Virus record (IMG/VR): IMGVR_UViG_3300025106_000009
Coordinates: 1 to 28,783 of that record
DNA: 28,783 bases
From: a virus
Direction: 5' to 3' (one strand)
Of this stretch, positions 7,656-15,156 are shown one piece after another. A model generated the notes under the pieces. The model saw only the letters and a program-made list of their open reading frames with translations. It did no database searches and had not been told where the DNA came from. Made by a program: the position numbers and the translations under genes. The first letter of the stretch is position 1, and each line of letters starts with the position of its first letter.

Positions 7656-8051
7656 CTACGCGGCGGTCCCATCGACTGGGGTGCCGACCACATCCAGGGT
7701 GACCTCGAACTTCAGCGGGGACCCGGCCTCACCGCCGAACGGCACATCCGCGACCGGCTTGCACGACCCGGTGCGGGTCTTGCTGCCGACGGTGACGACG
7801 AACGCGATCTCGTCGACCGGGTCGGCGATGTACGCGGCGTGGATCATGTCGCACACGCCCTCCACGGTGCCCCAGTCCTGGAACCCGCCAAGGTTCAGCT
7901 TGTAGTTGGGGGTGGAGGTGGTTTCCGTGTCGCAGAACGTGGTCACCTCCTCGGTCTCCGGCTCGTCGACCAGCTCGCACTTGTCGAGCTGGCATTCGAT
8001 CGAATGCGTGTCGAGGGTCAGCTTCAGGGTCTTGATCAGCTTGACGGTCAC
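7656..8051 (-). CDS. Major tail (tube) protein
   Basis: 131 residues from a GTG at 8051 with AAGGGG upstream. It is acidic and strand-rich, with the profile of a tail tube subunit (LTLDTHSIECQLDKCELVDE, ETTSTPNYKLNLGGFQDWG, PLKFEVTLDVVGTPVDGTAA at the end). It is the gene before the assembly chaperone and is followed by strong hairpins, as expected for a highly expressed structural gene. It is short for the family but similar to those of small actinophages. Identity rests on position and fold-like pattern. Confidence 0.75.
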   Translation of the reverse strand: MTVKLIKTLKLTLDTHSIECQLDKCELVDEPETEEVTTFCDTETTSTPNYKLNLGGFQDWGTVEGVCDMIHAAYIADPVDEIAFVVTVGSKTRTGSCKPVADVPFGGEAGSPLKFEVTLDVVGTPVDGTAA

Positions 8052-8064
8052 GGTGTGCCCCTTC

Positions 8065-8454
8065 CTAGGCGATCATGGCGAGGGTGAGCTGGTAGGCGGG
8101 CAGCTCCTGCCCGCCGGTGGTGACGGTGACCGGTTCCGCGGACTGCAGGACCGCGAACTGTGCGACCCCCCCGAGGGTCGGGTCGTCACCGAGGTGGTCG
8201 GCTACCGCGGTGACGATCCGGTCGAGCTCGTCGTGCGCTGTCTTGTCATGGGAACGGGTCACGACCACTGTCAGCGGCCAGTCCCAGTGGGCCTGCCCGA
8301 ACGTGACGTCCGCACCTGTCCATGTGATCGTGGGCCTCTCGACGACAACCGCGGGGGGCAGGACCGTGTCCGACGCGAACGTCCACACCCGCACCCCGAC
8401 GATCGGGGCCAGCGCGTCGGCGATGCCCTGCGCAAGTTCGGTGGACGTCCTCAT
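8065..8454 (-). CDS. Putative tail terminator / head-tail completion protein
   Basis: 129 residues, ATG at 8454 overlapping the stop of the upstream gene. An alternating strand-helix pattern (ADALAPIVGVRVWTFASDTV, WPLTVVVTRSHDKTAHDELD, VAQFAVLQSAEPVTVTTGG) recalls tail terminator proteins such as lambda gpU/HK97 gp10 neighbours, which cap the tube. It lies immediately before the tail tube gene, where the terminator is usually encoded. Assigned by synteny. Confidence 0.6.
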   Translation of the reverse strand: MRTSTELAQGIADALAPIVGVRVWTFASDTVLPPAVVVERPTITWTGADVTFGQAHWDWPLTVVVTRSHDKTAHDELDRIVTAVADHLGDDPTLGGVAQFAVLQSAEPVTVTTGGQELPAYQLTLAMIA

Positions 8455-8768
8455 CCGACGAGGACCTTCACGTACGGTGCCTCCAACGCGGTCACGTCCC
8501 GGTCCACGGCGGTGATCCGGGCCGGGCCGAAGTCGGCGAACCCGACCAGGCCTTCGGGGCTGTTCCGGCGGGCCAGGTAGCGGGCGCAGCGCAGCATGCA
8601 CGCCAGGTGCAGGTCCGCCGTCCACCCGGCGGGCATGTTCAGCAGCAGGGTCTGCTGATGCTCGGCGGCGGCCAGCCCCTCACCGATCGCGACGTCGTCG
8701 ATCATGTCCGCGGGATCCACCCGCAGCCACGCCTTGAACTCCGCGACGGTGGGGGGCAGCCCAGCCAT
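8451..8768 (-). CDS. Head-tail connector (gp6-like adaptor)
   Basis: 105 residues, mostly helical, starting LPPTVAEFKAWLRV and containing DDVAIGEGLAAAEHQQ. This N-terminal pattern is typical of HK97 gp6-type adaptors (phage gp6-like head-tail connector), which bind below the portal. GAGGAGG lies six bases before the ATG at 8768; a GTG one codon upstream is possible. It is the first gene after the capsid, the normal place. The 97 bases between it and the capsid stop contain no gene I can support. Confidence 0.7.
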   Translation of the reverse strand: MAGLPPTVAEFKAWLRVDPADMIDDVAIGEGLAAAEHQQTLLLNMPAGWTADLHLACMLRCARYLARRNSPEGLVGFADFGPARITAVDRDVTALEAPYVKVLVG

Positions 8769-8865
8769 CACGCCTCCTCGTCAGCCTGTGTGGGGGTTCC
8801 GGGCCCCCCGACGTCGACCGTCACCTGGTCGGGGTCGGGGGCAGGCTCATCCGACCGGAACCCGC

Positions 8866-10065
8866 CTAAGGGACCGTGACCTTGACGAACCCGGTCGGGT
8901 CGACCACGCACAGGGACGCGTAGCCGGCGTAGCCGACCATCTGCCCGAGCACGTCCGGCTCCGCCACCGACAGGAACCCCTCCAGGTCCTCCCAGTGCTC
9001 CACCAGGGTGTCGTCGCCGAGGATCAGGGTGCCCGGCGCGAACCGGTCGTCGATGGTGACCGCGAGCCCGTCGAGGTCGCCGGACGTGCCGTTCACCAGG
9101 GGGATGTTGTACAGCTTGTTCCCGGTGGTGGCGTTGCGCAGCTTCGCCAGGTCGACGGCCACGTCGCGGGACATCCACGCGTGGTTCAGCTCCCCGTTGT
9201 CCCCGTCGGCGCCGGAGACGGTCGACCCGGTCGTGCCGAGCACATCGTCCACATCACCCTGGGTGAGGCCGACGAGGGAGTCGGTCTGGGTGACCGCGGC
9301 ACTGAACTGGGCGCAGGCGGCCTTGTCGGAGCGGCGGGCGTACACCTTCACGAACGAGCCGTAGATGATGTCCAGCAGGCTCGGCGACGACCAGCGCAGG
9401 TCCTGCCGGGACAGGTTCACATGCCCGGCGTAGGTGGCGAGGGTGACCGACACCGTGTCGACGAGCATCTTCCGCGACGCGGTCAGGTCCTTCTCGTTGG
9501 CCTGCACACCCACGTCGACCTGCTGGGTGACGACGGGCCGGTCGAACTTGGGGGCCGGCGCCTGCTTCGACCCGCCCAGCGACATGATCAGCGGCCGCTT
9601 CTCCCGCATCCGGTCGACCAGCGGCCCGACCAGCGGGTAGGGGATCAGGCCCGGGTTGTCCGCGGTGGTCTGGTGGGCGGTGGCCCGCTCCAGCAGCGCC
9701 ACCGCGGCCGGGTCCTTGCGCACCCACACCCGGTTCATCATCGACGCCCACGCCCCCGGCGAGGGGATCTCACGGGCCAGGTCGAACTGCGGCTCCGGCT
9801 GGGCACCCGTGTCCACACGGCTGCGGGGTGCTGGCGTCCGCATCCCGTCGAGCCTGGCTGACACCTTCGCCGACCGGTCGAGCAGCGCAGCCTGCGTGTC
9901 GATCGCCTTCTGCAGATGGTCGCGGCGCGCATCCTCACGCTCGATCTGCGCGTTCTCCTCATCGGTCAGGTCCCGGCCAGCCTCCGCGGCACGCTCAAGG
10001 ACACTGTCGATGCTGTCGGTGATCTCATCGAACTCGGAGCGGAGCCGCTCCAGGTACACACCCAT
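8866..10065 (-). CDS. Major capsid protein, HK97 fold
   Basis: 399 residues from the ATG at 10065, chosen because GGAAGG lies upstream. The first 75 residues are a charged coiled coil (LERLRSEFDEITDSIDSVLE) like the HK97 delta scaffold domain, which the protease is expected to remove. The rest has the pattern of phage capsid family proteins: PLVGPLVDRMREKRPLIMSLGG, a DVGVQANEKDLTASRKMLVD strand pair, SRQDLRWSSPSLLDIIYGSF, and C-terminal FVKVTVP. It follows the prohead protease gene, in canonical head order. Confidence 0.92.
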   Translation of the reverse strand: MGVYLERLRSEFDEITDSIDSVLERAAEAGRDLTDEENAQIEREDARRDHLQKAIDTQAALLDRSAKVSARLDGMRTPAPRSRVDTGAQPEPQFDLAREIPSPGAWASMMNRVWVRKDPAAVALLERATAHQTTADNPGLIPYPLVGPLVDRMREKRPLIMSLGGSKQAPAPKFDRPVVTQQVDVGVQANEKDLTASRKMLVDTVSVTLATYAGHVNLSRQDLRWSSPSLLDIIYGSFVKVYARRSDKAACAQFSAAVTQTDSLVGLTQGDVDDVLGTTGSTVSGADGDNGELNHAWMSRDVAVDLAKLRNATTGNKLYNIPLVNGTSGDLDGLAVTIDDRFAPGTLILGDDTLVEHWEDLEGFLSVAEPDVLGQMVGYAGYASLCVVDPTGFVKVTVP

Positions 10066-10121
10066 GATGGGCACCTTCCGTAGGTCCTGGTGGGGTTCCA
10101 CGGAGGTGTCCTGCACCAGTC

Positions 10122-10160
10122 CCGGCGGGGTGCCACCCACGTGGGGTGGGGTGCCGCCGG
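10122..10160 (-). terminator. Long hairpin between protease and capsid genes
   Basis: The 179-base gap holds an imperfect hairpin. An outer 7-bp stem pairs 10122-10128 with 10154-10160, and an inner 6-bp stem pairs 10133-10138 with 10144-10149. It has no U-tract. It could be a processing or stabilising element for capsid mRNA, which is needed in far greater amount than protease, rather than a true terminator. Confidence 0.45.
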
Positions 10161-10244
10161 CGGGCGGGAGGTGTCACGCGCTGCAACCACAGTACCACCG
10201 GGCGCACCCGGGGCCGTCCACGAACCGAAGGAGGTGCCGGCAGC

Positions 10245-10856
10245 CTACCCGGCGCGGCGCGGGTACTTCGCCCGCCACACCTCGAGGCGTGTCACCTCCG
10301 GCGCCTCCCTCACCGCCAGGACCTGCGCGTCGGGGAACGCCGGCTGCTCGGTCAACAGGATGTGATCCAGGTCCGCGCGGGTGCGCCACCGCACCCCACC
10401 ATGGTGCGGGTCGCCCTCATCGCGGAACGTGCGCGCAACCGCCCCCACGCTGATGCCCCGCCACTGCCCCGAGTCGATCTTCGCCAGCGTCGCATCACCG
10501 AACGGCGACCGGTCCACCAGCAGCTCCGCGTACAGGCCATCATCCCGCTCGTCGAGGCTCGCAGCCCGGCCCACATCGGACCACGGGTTCGCGCTGCGCG
10601 CCTCATGCCCGCCCGCGACCCCCACCACGAACGGCACCCGGTGCGGCGCCCGCGCGGCCCGCTTGAACACGCCCAGCTCCCAGCCCTCCCGGTACGGGCG
10701 GGTCGACCGGCCCCGGGCCGGCTCGTCGGAGGCGTCCACCACCAGCGACGCCCGCCCGTAGGGCACCGCCCGCACCAGCACCCGCCGCCCCGACTCGTCC
10801 ACATCGACGTCGTCGAGCATGTACGCCCGCTCCAGCATGCCCGCCAGGTCCATCAC
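10245..10856 (-). CDS. Prohead maturation protease (HK97 family, peptidase U35)
   Basis: 203 residues from the GTG at 10856; an ATG follows in the next codon. It matches the phage prohead protease pattern: RRVLVRAVPYGRAS at the start, GWELGVFKRAARAPHRVPFV, GGHEARSANPW, DGLYAELLVDRS, a WRGISVGAV serine motif, and DLDHILLTEQPAF. It would cleave the capsid delta domain during head maturation. The start overlaps the portal stop, and the capsid follows after a gap with a hairpin. Confidence 0.9.
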   Translation of the reverse strand: MMDLAGMLERAYMLDDVDVDESGRRVLVRAVPYGRASLVVDASDEPARGRSTRPYREGWELGVFKRAARAPHRVPFVVGVAGGHEARSANPWSDVGRAASLDERDDGLYAELLVDRSPFGDATLAKIDSGQWRGISVGAVARTFRDEGDPHHGGVRWRTRADLDHILLTEQPAFPDAQVLAVREAPEVTRLEVWRAKYPRRAG

Positions 10857-12112
10857 CCCGGCACCTCCTCGCCGTCACTCAGTGACGCGGCAGGTTCCTG
10901 CCCCGCCGCGACCGGCACAGGCTGCGGGTCGGGCTCCGGCCACGGTCCCCGCCCGTACATCTGCCTGGCCTCATCCCGGGTCAGCACCGCCCCACCCGAC
11001 AGCATCGTCGCAACCTCAGCCTGCGTCCGCGTGTCCGTGCGCAGCCGGGCCGTGAAATCAGCGCGCGCCGACACACCCAACGGCAGCAGCCACTGCGAGA
11101 TCGTCGCCGTGATCGGGTCCAGCCAGCGGGCCAGCACATCCCGGTCGAACTGGATGTCCGCCTCCTGCATGTTCGTGTACGGCATCGGCCCCGCGGACGG
11201 CAGGCCCAGCTTGTGCGGCGGCACCCCCAGGATGATCGCAGCCGTCAACGCGTTCCACTGCCGGGCCTCCACCAGCTGCTGGCGCTGCGCATCCGACTGC
11301 AGCGGCACCACCTGCGCACCGTTCGGGATGATCGTCGCCTCACCGGTCTCCACCATGCCCCGCCACCGGTCCCGGAACTCCGCCAGCTGCTCATCGGTCA
11401 CCAGCTGCGGGGCGGTGATCACAGCCGGCGGCAGCCCACCACCATGCAGGTACCTGCCGGCCCACTGCTCCGCCGTCAGCTGCTCACCCAGCCGCCACCG
11501 GTACTGCGAGATCACCCCCTGCCCCAGCACCTCACCCGACCGGTTCCCCGCGCTGATGTGCAGCACATCGTCGCGGTCCAGCACCCACCCGCCCAGGGCG
11601 AACGCCCACCACCCCGGCCGTGACGGGTCCGTCACCAGCGCCACATGCTCCACCGGCAGCGGCACCAGCCACCCCGGCCGCCCGGTGCGCCAATCCACAT
11701 CCCCCAGCAGCGCCACATGGTTCCCAGCCTCGACCAGGTCCTTGACCGCCGCGAACCGCCAATGCCACGCCGTCGACAGCGGGTCCGGCTGCGTCAACAC
11801 CGTCGGCTGGTCCTCCAGCTCCACATCCACCCTGGTCTGGCGATCCCAGCGGACCGCCACCAGCGGTGTCGACGCGCAGCGGGATGCGATCAGCTCCACC
11901 CCCCGGCCGAACGCCGGCAGCGACAGGGCCTCATCCCGGGTCGCCGGTGCCGCCGCCGGCGGCAGCGTCTCACCAGTCAGCCACGCCCACGACCGGCGAT
12001 CACCGATCCCCGACGAGCCAGCCCACATCGTCGGGGCGGGAATGCCGCGCCTCGACCGCAACCTGCGCAGCACATCACCCCGAGTCACCGGCACACCCCA
12101 ACGGTAGCGCAC
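10853..12112 (-). CDS. Portal protein (HK97 type)
   Basis: 419 residues, the dodecameric ring at the unique capsid vertex through which DNA is packaged. Family hallmarks: SLPAFGRGVELIASRCASTPL near the N-terminus, the LTAEQWAGRYLHGGGLPPAV stretch, VVPLQSDAQRQQLVEARQW, AAIILGVPPHKLG, and YTNMQEADIQFDRDVLARWL. The GTG at 12112 is used here; GTG codons at 12094 and 12088 are also possible and no clear Shine-Dalgarno decides. It lies between terminase and protease, as in other HK97-type phages. Confidence 0.93.
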   Translation of the reverse strand: MRYRWGVPVTRGDVLRRLRSRRGIPAPTMWAGSSGIGDRRSWAWLTGETLPPAAAPATRDEALSLPAFGRGVELIASRCASTPLVAVRWDRQTRVDVELEDQPTVLTQPDPLSTAWHWRFAAVKDLVEAGNHVALLGDVDWRTGRPGWLVPLPVEHVALVTDPSRPGWWAFALGGWVLDRDDVLHISAGNRSGEVLGQGVISQYRWRLGEQLTAEQWAGRYLHGGGLPPAVITAPQLVTDEQLAEFRDRWRGMVETGEATIIPNGAQVVPLQSDAQRQQLVEARQWNALTAAIILGVPPHKLGLPSAGPMPYTNMQEADIQFDRDVLARWLDPITATISQWLLPLGVSARADFTARLRTDTRTQAEVATMLSGGAVLTRDEARQMYGRGPWPEPDPQPVPVAAGQEPAASLSDGEEVPG

Positions 12113-12130
12113 CAGCCCGCCGAGGGTCTA

Positions 12131-14041
12131 TCATGCGCGCCCCCCGCCCGCCGAGAACCACCCCGGCGCGCCCACGTCCGGCGCGGCCGCGGCCTGCACC
12201 ACCCCGAACACCGCACGCACCGCGTCCGTGCGCCCACCCGGCAGCAGCCTGGGCCCATCCACCCCATCAACCCGCGCCACCATCAGCCCCTCCAACTGCC
12301 CCGACAGCAGCCCACCCCCGTCATGCCACAACCCGCCCGCCCGGAACGCCGCCCTCAACCCGAACGCCGCCACCCGGCCCGACACCCGCAACGGCTCCAC
12401 CCCCAGCCCCGACCACACCGCATCCTCCGAATGCTGCCGGCCCACCAGCACCCGCGGCCCCCCACCCGCCGCGCGCACCATCCCCGCAGCGTCCACGATC
12501 GACGCAGCCCGCCGCACCCCCACCAGCAGACCCCCATCAACCCGCCACCCGAACGCCACCGCGAACCCATCCCCGAACCACGAATCCACCGCCACCGCGG
12601 CAGGCTGCGCAGCGACCCCCGGCCGAGCCCACCTGTCCAGCTCGCCAACCTCGAGCAGCGGCACACCCTCCGACCTCGGCGCCGCCAGGTCCGGCCACAC
12701 GTTCAGGTACTGCGCCCGGAACGCCTCCACCGGGTCCAGGTCATCATCATCAGGCGACGACTCCCCCCGCAGCGCACGCGCCACCCGATCCGCGCACATG
12801 CGCGCACGCTGCTCCGACCAGTGCGGCGCCGCAGCCCGCCACACCCGCGGATCATCCACCGGCGCATCCCGGCCAGCGCCCCACAGCAGCAGCAACGTCG
12901 AGCAGTCCACACCCAGCCCCGCCAGCGCCCCGTTCAACCTGTCCACCATCAGCGGCGTGGCCCGCCTGTGCGCCGTCGACGTCAGCACCAGCTGCGGCTG
13001 CACCCGCTCCAGCAGCGCAGGCTCAAGCCCCTCATCGACCACCACCGGCGGCACACCCCACGACTCGTCCACCATCCCCAACGTCACGTCGTAGCCGTAC
13101 ACGCTGTCCCGGCCGCGCACCATCCACCGCGACCCCTGCCCCGTCTCGATCTCCTCGTTGCCGTTCTGCCGGCGCACCGACCAGCCCCACGACTCCGCCA
13201 ACGGCCACGCCCGCCGGTGGATCTCCTTGCAGATCGGCAGGTCCTTGCCCGTGTGCAGCACCAGCTGCTGCTCGCCGAACCTGTCCTCCTGCCCGATCCG
13301 CCACAGCGCCATCGACCGCAGGCGCACGCTCTTCCCAGCCCGGCGCGGTGTCGACTCCGCCACCTCCCGGATCAGCAGCTCACCGGCCGAGTTGACCTGC
13401 AACTGCATCCGCGCCGCCAGGCGCTGCCACCACCGCAGCCGCACACCGGTCCGCTCGAGCACCCACGCCTCGAACTCGGCGCCGAGGGACCCGGCCGCGT
13501 CCGGGTGCGGCGCGGACATCGCCCTGGGCAGGGCCGCGTCGTCCGGCACGTCGGCCAGATCAGCCAGCCAGTCCAAATCGGCGATCTGAGCCGATTCCGG
13601 CTCCCACTGGGGTTCAGGTCCGGGTAGCGGCGTTCCGTGGCTCACAGGGGCCTTCTCGGGCGTTTGGGGGGGTATCACGCGGGGCGGGTCCGGCGCTTGC
13701 TTGGCAGGGGCGGCCTCCAGAGAACGGCCCCCCCCTGGGCGGGGTGGGGTGCTGACCTGGCCGAGTTGGATGGCGCGGCCGAGGCGCCCGCCGGCTTTGC
13801 GGTTGCAGTCGGCGCATTCGACGCGGTGGTTGTTGGGGTCCCACATGAGTTCGGGGTGGGTGGCTCGGTCCTTGATGTGGCCGAGGTGCCAGTCGTCGAA
13901 GGGGTTGAGGGTGCGCCCGCAGCCGGGGCATGTGGTGGGCCAGGTGGTGGCGCGGCCGAGGGCTTTGCGGGCGTTGGTGCGGCGGTGGGGGTTGCGGTGC
14001 CATTCGTCGCGTTGGTGTGCGGGTTTGGGTCGCAGGGTCAC
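12131..14041 (-). CDS. HNH endonuclease fused to large terminase subunit
   Basis: One uninterrupted frame of 636 residues. GTG at 14041 with GGGAGGAG upstream. Residues 1-90 are an HNH nuclease: zinc-type C38/C41, DDWHLGHIKDR with H52 and H55, NNHRVECADCNRK with H72, C76 and C79. A Pro-rich linker of about 100 residues follows. From about 187 it is a terminase large subunit: Walker A-like PRRAGKS at 232-238, Walker B-like TLGMVDE ending D325-E326, and later the nuclease-domain strand AVAVDSWFGDGFAVAFGW. HNH proteins are known to partner terminases in cos-type packaging, but usually as a separate gene. An internal ATG (PRAMSAPHPD, residue 175) could also start a terminase alone. No small terminase is recognised. 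Confidence 0.88.
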   Translation of the reverse strand: MTLRPKPAHQRDEWHRNPHRRTNARKALGRATTWPTTCPGCGRTLNPFDDWHLGHIKDRATHPELMWDPNNHRVECADCNRKAGGRLGRAIQLGQVSTPPRPGGGRSLEAAPAKQAPDPPRVIPPQTPEKAPVSHGTPLPGPEPQWEPESAQIADLDWLADLADVPDDAALPRAMSAPHPDAAGSLGAEFEAWVLERTGVRLRWWQRLAARMQLQVNSAGELLIREVAESTPRRAGKSVRLRSMALWRIGQEDRFGEQQLVLHTGKDLPICKEIHRRAWPLAESWGWSVRRQNGNEEIETGQGSRWMVRGRDSVYGYDVTLGMVDESWGVPPVVVDEGLEPALLERVQPQLVLTSTAHRRATPLMVDRLNGALAGLGVDCSTLLLLWGAGRDAPVDDPRVWRAAAPHWSEQRARMCADRVARALRGESSPDDDDLDPVEAFRAQYLNVWPDLAAPRSEGVPLLEVGELDRWARPGVAAQPAAVAVDSWFGDGFAVAFGWRVDGGLLVGVRRAASIVDAAGMVRAAGGGPRVLVGRQHSEDAVWSGLGVEPLRVSGRVAAFGLRAAFRAGGLWHDGGGLLSGQLEGLMVARVDGVDGPRLLPGGRTDAVRAVFGVVQAAAAPDVGAPGWFSAGGGRA

Positions 14042-14130
14042 GGCTGCTCCTCCCGACCGCAGTCAGCGCACACGCCGCGCGGTTCGCCCTTGCATCGGTC
14101 GCACCAGCCGCAGCACTTCCAGACGCTCAT
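14038..14130 (-). CDS. 30-residue zinc-binding mini-protein
   Basis: ATG at 14130 preceded by a strong GGAGGAGGA. The peptide begins MSVWKCCGWCDRCKGEPRG and ends CADCGREEQP. It has seven cysteines, including CxxC pairs, and probably folds around zinc. Its stop overlaps the terminase start (GTGA). An in-frame upstream ATG at 14181 would add 17 residues but has a weaker ribosome site. Function unknown. The position just before HNH-terminase suggests packaging or regulation. Confidence 0.6.
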   Translation of the reverse strand: MSVWKCCGWCDRCKGEPRGVCADCGREEQP

Positions 14131-14238
14131 GGGTGTTCCTCCTCCGTGCCGGAGTCTTGTCATCCTGCCTACTTCGGTCATCGGTGCTCCTGGTAGCTGT
14201 GGCTCGGGAGTCTCTGGGTGTTCGATTGGTTCGAACGG

Positions 14239-14256
14239 TTATGCACACTGTCCACA
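14239..14256 (+). other. Two adjacent DnaA-box-like 9-mers
   Basis: TTATGCACA (14239-14247) differs from the consensus DnaA box TTATCCACA at one base. The directly following CTGTCCACA (14248-14256) differs at one base from TTGTCCACA, the form common in high-GC actinobacteria. Chance matches are possible, but two abutting copies in one short intergenic gap are suggestive. Confidence 0.5.
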
Positions 14257-14311
14257 GGTTTGCGTGCTGCCACGTACCGTCTACCTACTCAACGGAACCA
14301 CACATGTAGTT

Positions 14312-14334
14312 GGGATGGGAAGGGAAGGGAAGGG
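14312..14334 (+). other. G-quadruplex-capable GGG tract
   Basis: Five GGG runs, each separated by two bases (AT, then AA), lie within 23 bases. Four runs with short loops meet the usual G-quadruplex pattern. The minus-strand copy is a pyrimidine tract in the leader of the packaging genes. Confidence 0.6.
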
Positions 14335-14360
14335 ATAGTCGTTAGTAACGCGTTTGCGAC

Positions 14361-14408
14361 GGCGTTGCTAACGGCGTTAGCAACGGCGTTAGCAACGGCG
14401 TTAGCCTC
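14361..14408. repeat. 12-bp tandem repeats (GGCGTTAGCAAC)
   Basis: Four 12-base units in a row: GGCGTTGCTAAC, GGCGTTAGCAAC twice, then a half-matching GGCGTTAGCCTC that overlaps the end of the DnaD-like gene. The first two units also form a perfect inverted repeat (14364-14373 with 14375-14384, one base between). Iteron-like spacing near one helical turn would suit a replication initiator. Confidence 0.8.
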
Positions 14409-14736
14409 CTGTCTTGCGGCGGGCGTTGTAGCGGGCGAGCCGTTCGCGGCCGGCGGCGCGTTCGGCTTCGACTTGGGCGCGGGTGCGTTGGTGCTGGTCC
14501 CAGTCGACGATGGCCCACCCGCCGTTGACGGGTTCCCACAGGTGCCGGTCTTCGAGTTCGGTGGATAGGCGTCGCCAGTTGGGGAGGTGGTTGATGGCGG
14601 TGGTGGGGATGAGCCCGTCGGTGAGGTGTTTGGCTGACCAGGCTCCGGCGTAGGTCCAGAGGCCGAGGGCGGCGAGTGGGATGCCGAGCATCTTGGGGTG
14701 GTCGTGGATGGTGTCGCGGACTCGGAAGTCAACCAC
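14401..14736 (-). CDS. DnaD-like / phage replisome-organiser N-terminal protein
   Basis: 111 residues. GTG at 14736 with GAGGAG nine bases upstream. The pattern VRDTIHDHPKMLGIPLAALGLWTYAGAW, HLTDGLIPTTAINHL and LEDRHLWEPVNGGWAIVDWDQ is that of the winged-helix domain found in actinophage and prophage replication proteins, which load helicase at an origin. It ends in a basic tail, and the usual C-terminal extension is missing or short. The candidate origin begins on its last codons. The upstream 104-residue gene ends seven bases before its start. Confidence 0.7.
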   Translation of the reverse strand: MVDFRVRDTIHDHPKMLGIPLAALGLWTYAGAWSAKHLTDGLIPTTAINHLPNWRRLSTELEDRHLWEPVNGGWAIVDWDQHQRTRAQVEAERAAGRERLARYNARRKTGG

Positions 14737-14742
14737 CGGTGG

Positions 14743-15057
14743 TTACTCCTCTGGGTTGTGGCCGTAGACGCGCAGCACCCGCATGATGAACTGCGACTCG
14801 CGCAGATTGTTGTTGACAAGCTCATCGCAGAACCTGCGAATCTTCTGATCACGCTCAAGCAGCGTGTCATGGGCGCGCTTCAGGTCGGACTCGTCTGTGG
14901 CGTCAGCCATGTCACGGTTGTACGCAGCTGTGACCAGCGCGATGGCGGTATCGAAGCCTGGCGGGGATGCGTCAGGGACTGCCGGCAACTTGGCGCCGGT
15001 CAGGGCGGGGGTGCCTGGGGTAGGTCGATGCCTTGCGTCGGCGCTGCGCTGCGACAT
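14743..15057 (-). CDS. Hypothetical helical protein next to DnaD-like gene
   Basis: 104 residues, ATG at 15057 with CTAGGAGAACCC upstream. The N-terminal 35 residues are low-complexity Pro/Thr/Ala. The rest is predicted helical (ALVTAAYNRDMADATDESDLKRAHDTLLERDQKIRRFCDELV) and charged, with coiled-coil character. No family recognised. It starts a three-gene leftward unit (this gene, DnaD-like, origin) that lies beyond the foreign-looking plus-strand insert, so it may carry its own promoter. A small terminase or replication accessory role is possible but unproven. Confidence 0.7.
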   Translation of the reverse strand: MSQRSADARHRPTPGTPALTGAKLPAVPDASPPGFDTAIALVTAAYNRDMADATDESDLKRAHDTLLERDQKIRRFCDELVNNNLRESQFIMRVLRVYGHNPEE

Positions 15058-15156
15058 GGGTTCTCCTAGAACGATCGCTCGGGGGTTCTGCCAGTGAAGT
15101 GGGCGGATTCGGGTCCCCGTTAGGCGCGAGTCAGACCCCTGCGGGAGACTAGACCC

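Larger units (their letters stand above)
14220..14408. other. Candidate replication origin
   Basis: The gap between the DnaD-like gene and the packaging genes (14131-14400) holds no larger gene. It contains, in order, a 6-bp inverted repeat GTTCGA/TCGAAC (14220-14236), two adjacent DnaA-box-like 9-mers (14239-14256), five GGG runs (14312-14334), and 12-bp repeats (14361-14408). The stretch is less GC-rich than its surroundings. The combination next to a replication-initiation gene suggests an origin. The repeats could instead end transcription of the DnaD-like gene. Confidence 0.5.

Noticed and set aside
8771-8865. Small gene between capsid and connector
   Set aside because: The open frame that ends next to the connector start has only an internal GTG with no ribosome site and would make 18 residues of low complexity.
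10066-10244. Strong promoter for the capsid gene
   Set aside because: A TACTGT could be a -10, but no matching -35 is visible, so only the hairpin is reported.
12703-12912. Short minus-strand frames inside the terminase (also 12355-12666)
   Set aside because: They are out of frame with the terminase, rich in Arg/Trp/Gly/Cys, and lack ribosome sites; composition artefacts.
14341-14408. CRISPR or tRNA-like structure
   Set aside because: Repeats are 12 bp and adjacent without spacers, and no cloverleaf can be drawn. No tRNA was recognised by eye anywhere in the window.
14743-15057. Small terminase subunit
   Set aside because: Size and a helical profile would allow it, but it is separated from the terminase by the DnaD-like gene and has no recognisable helix-turn-helix.
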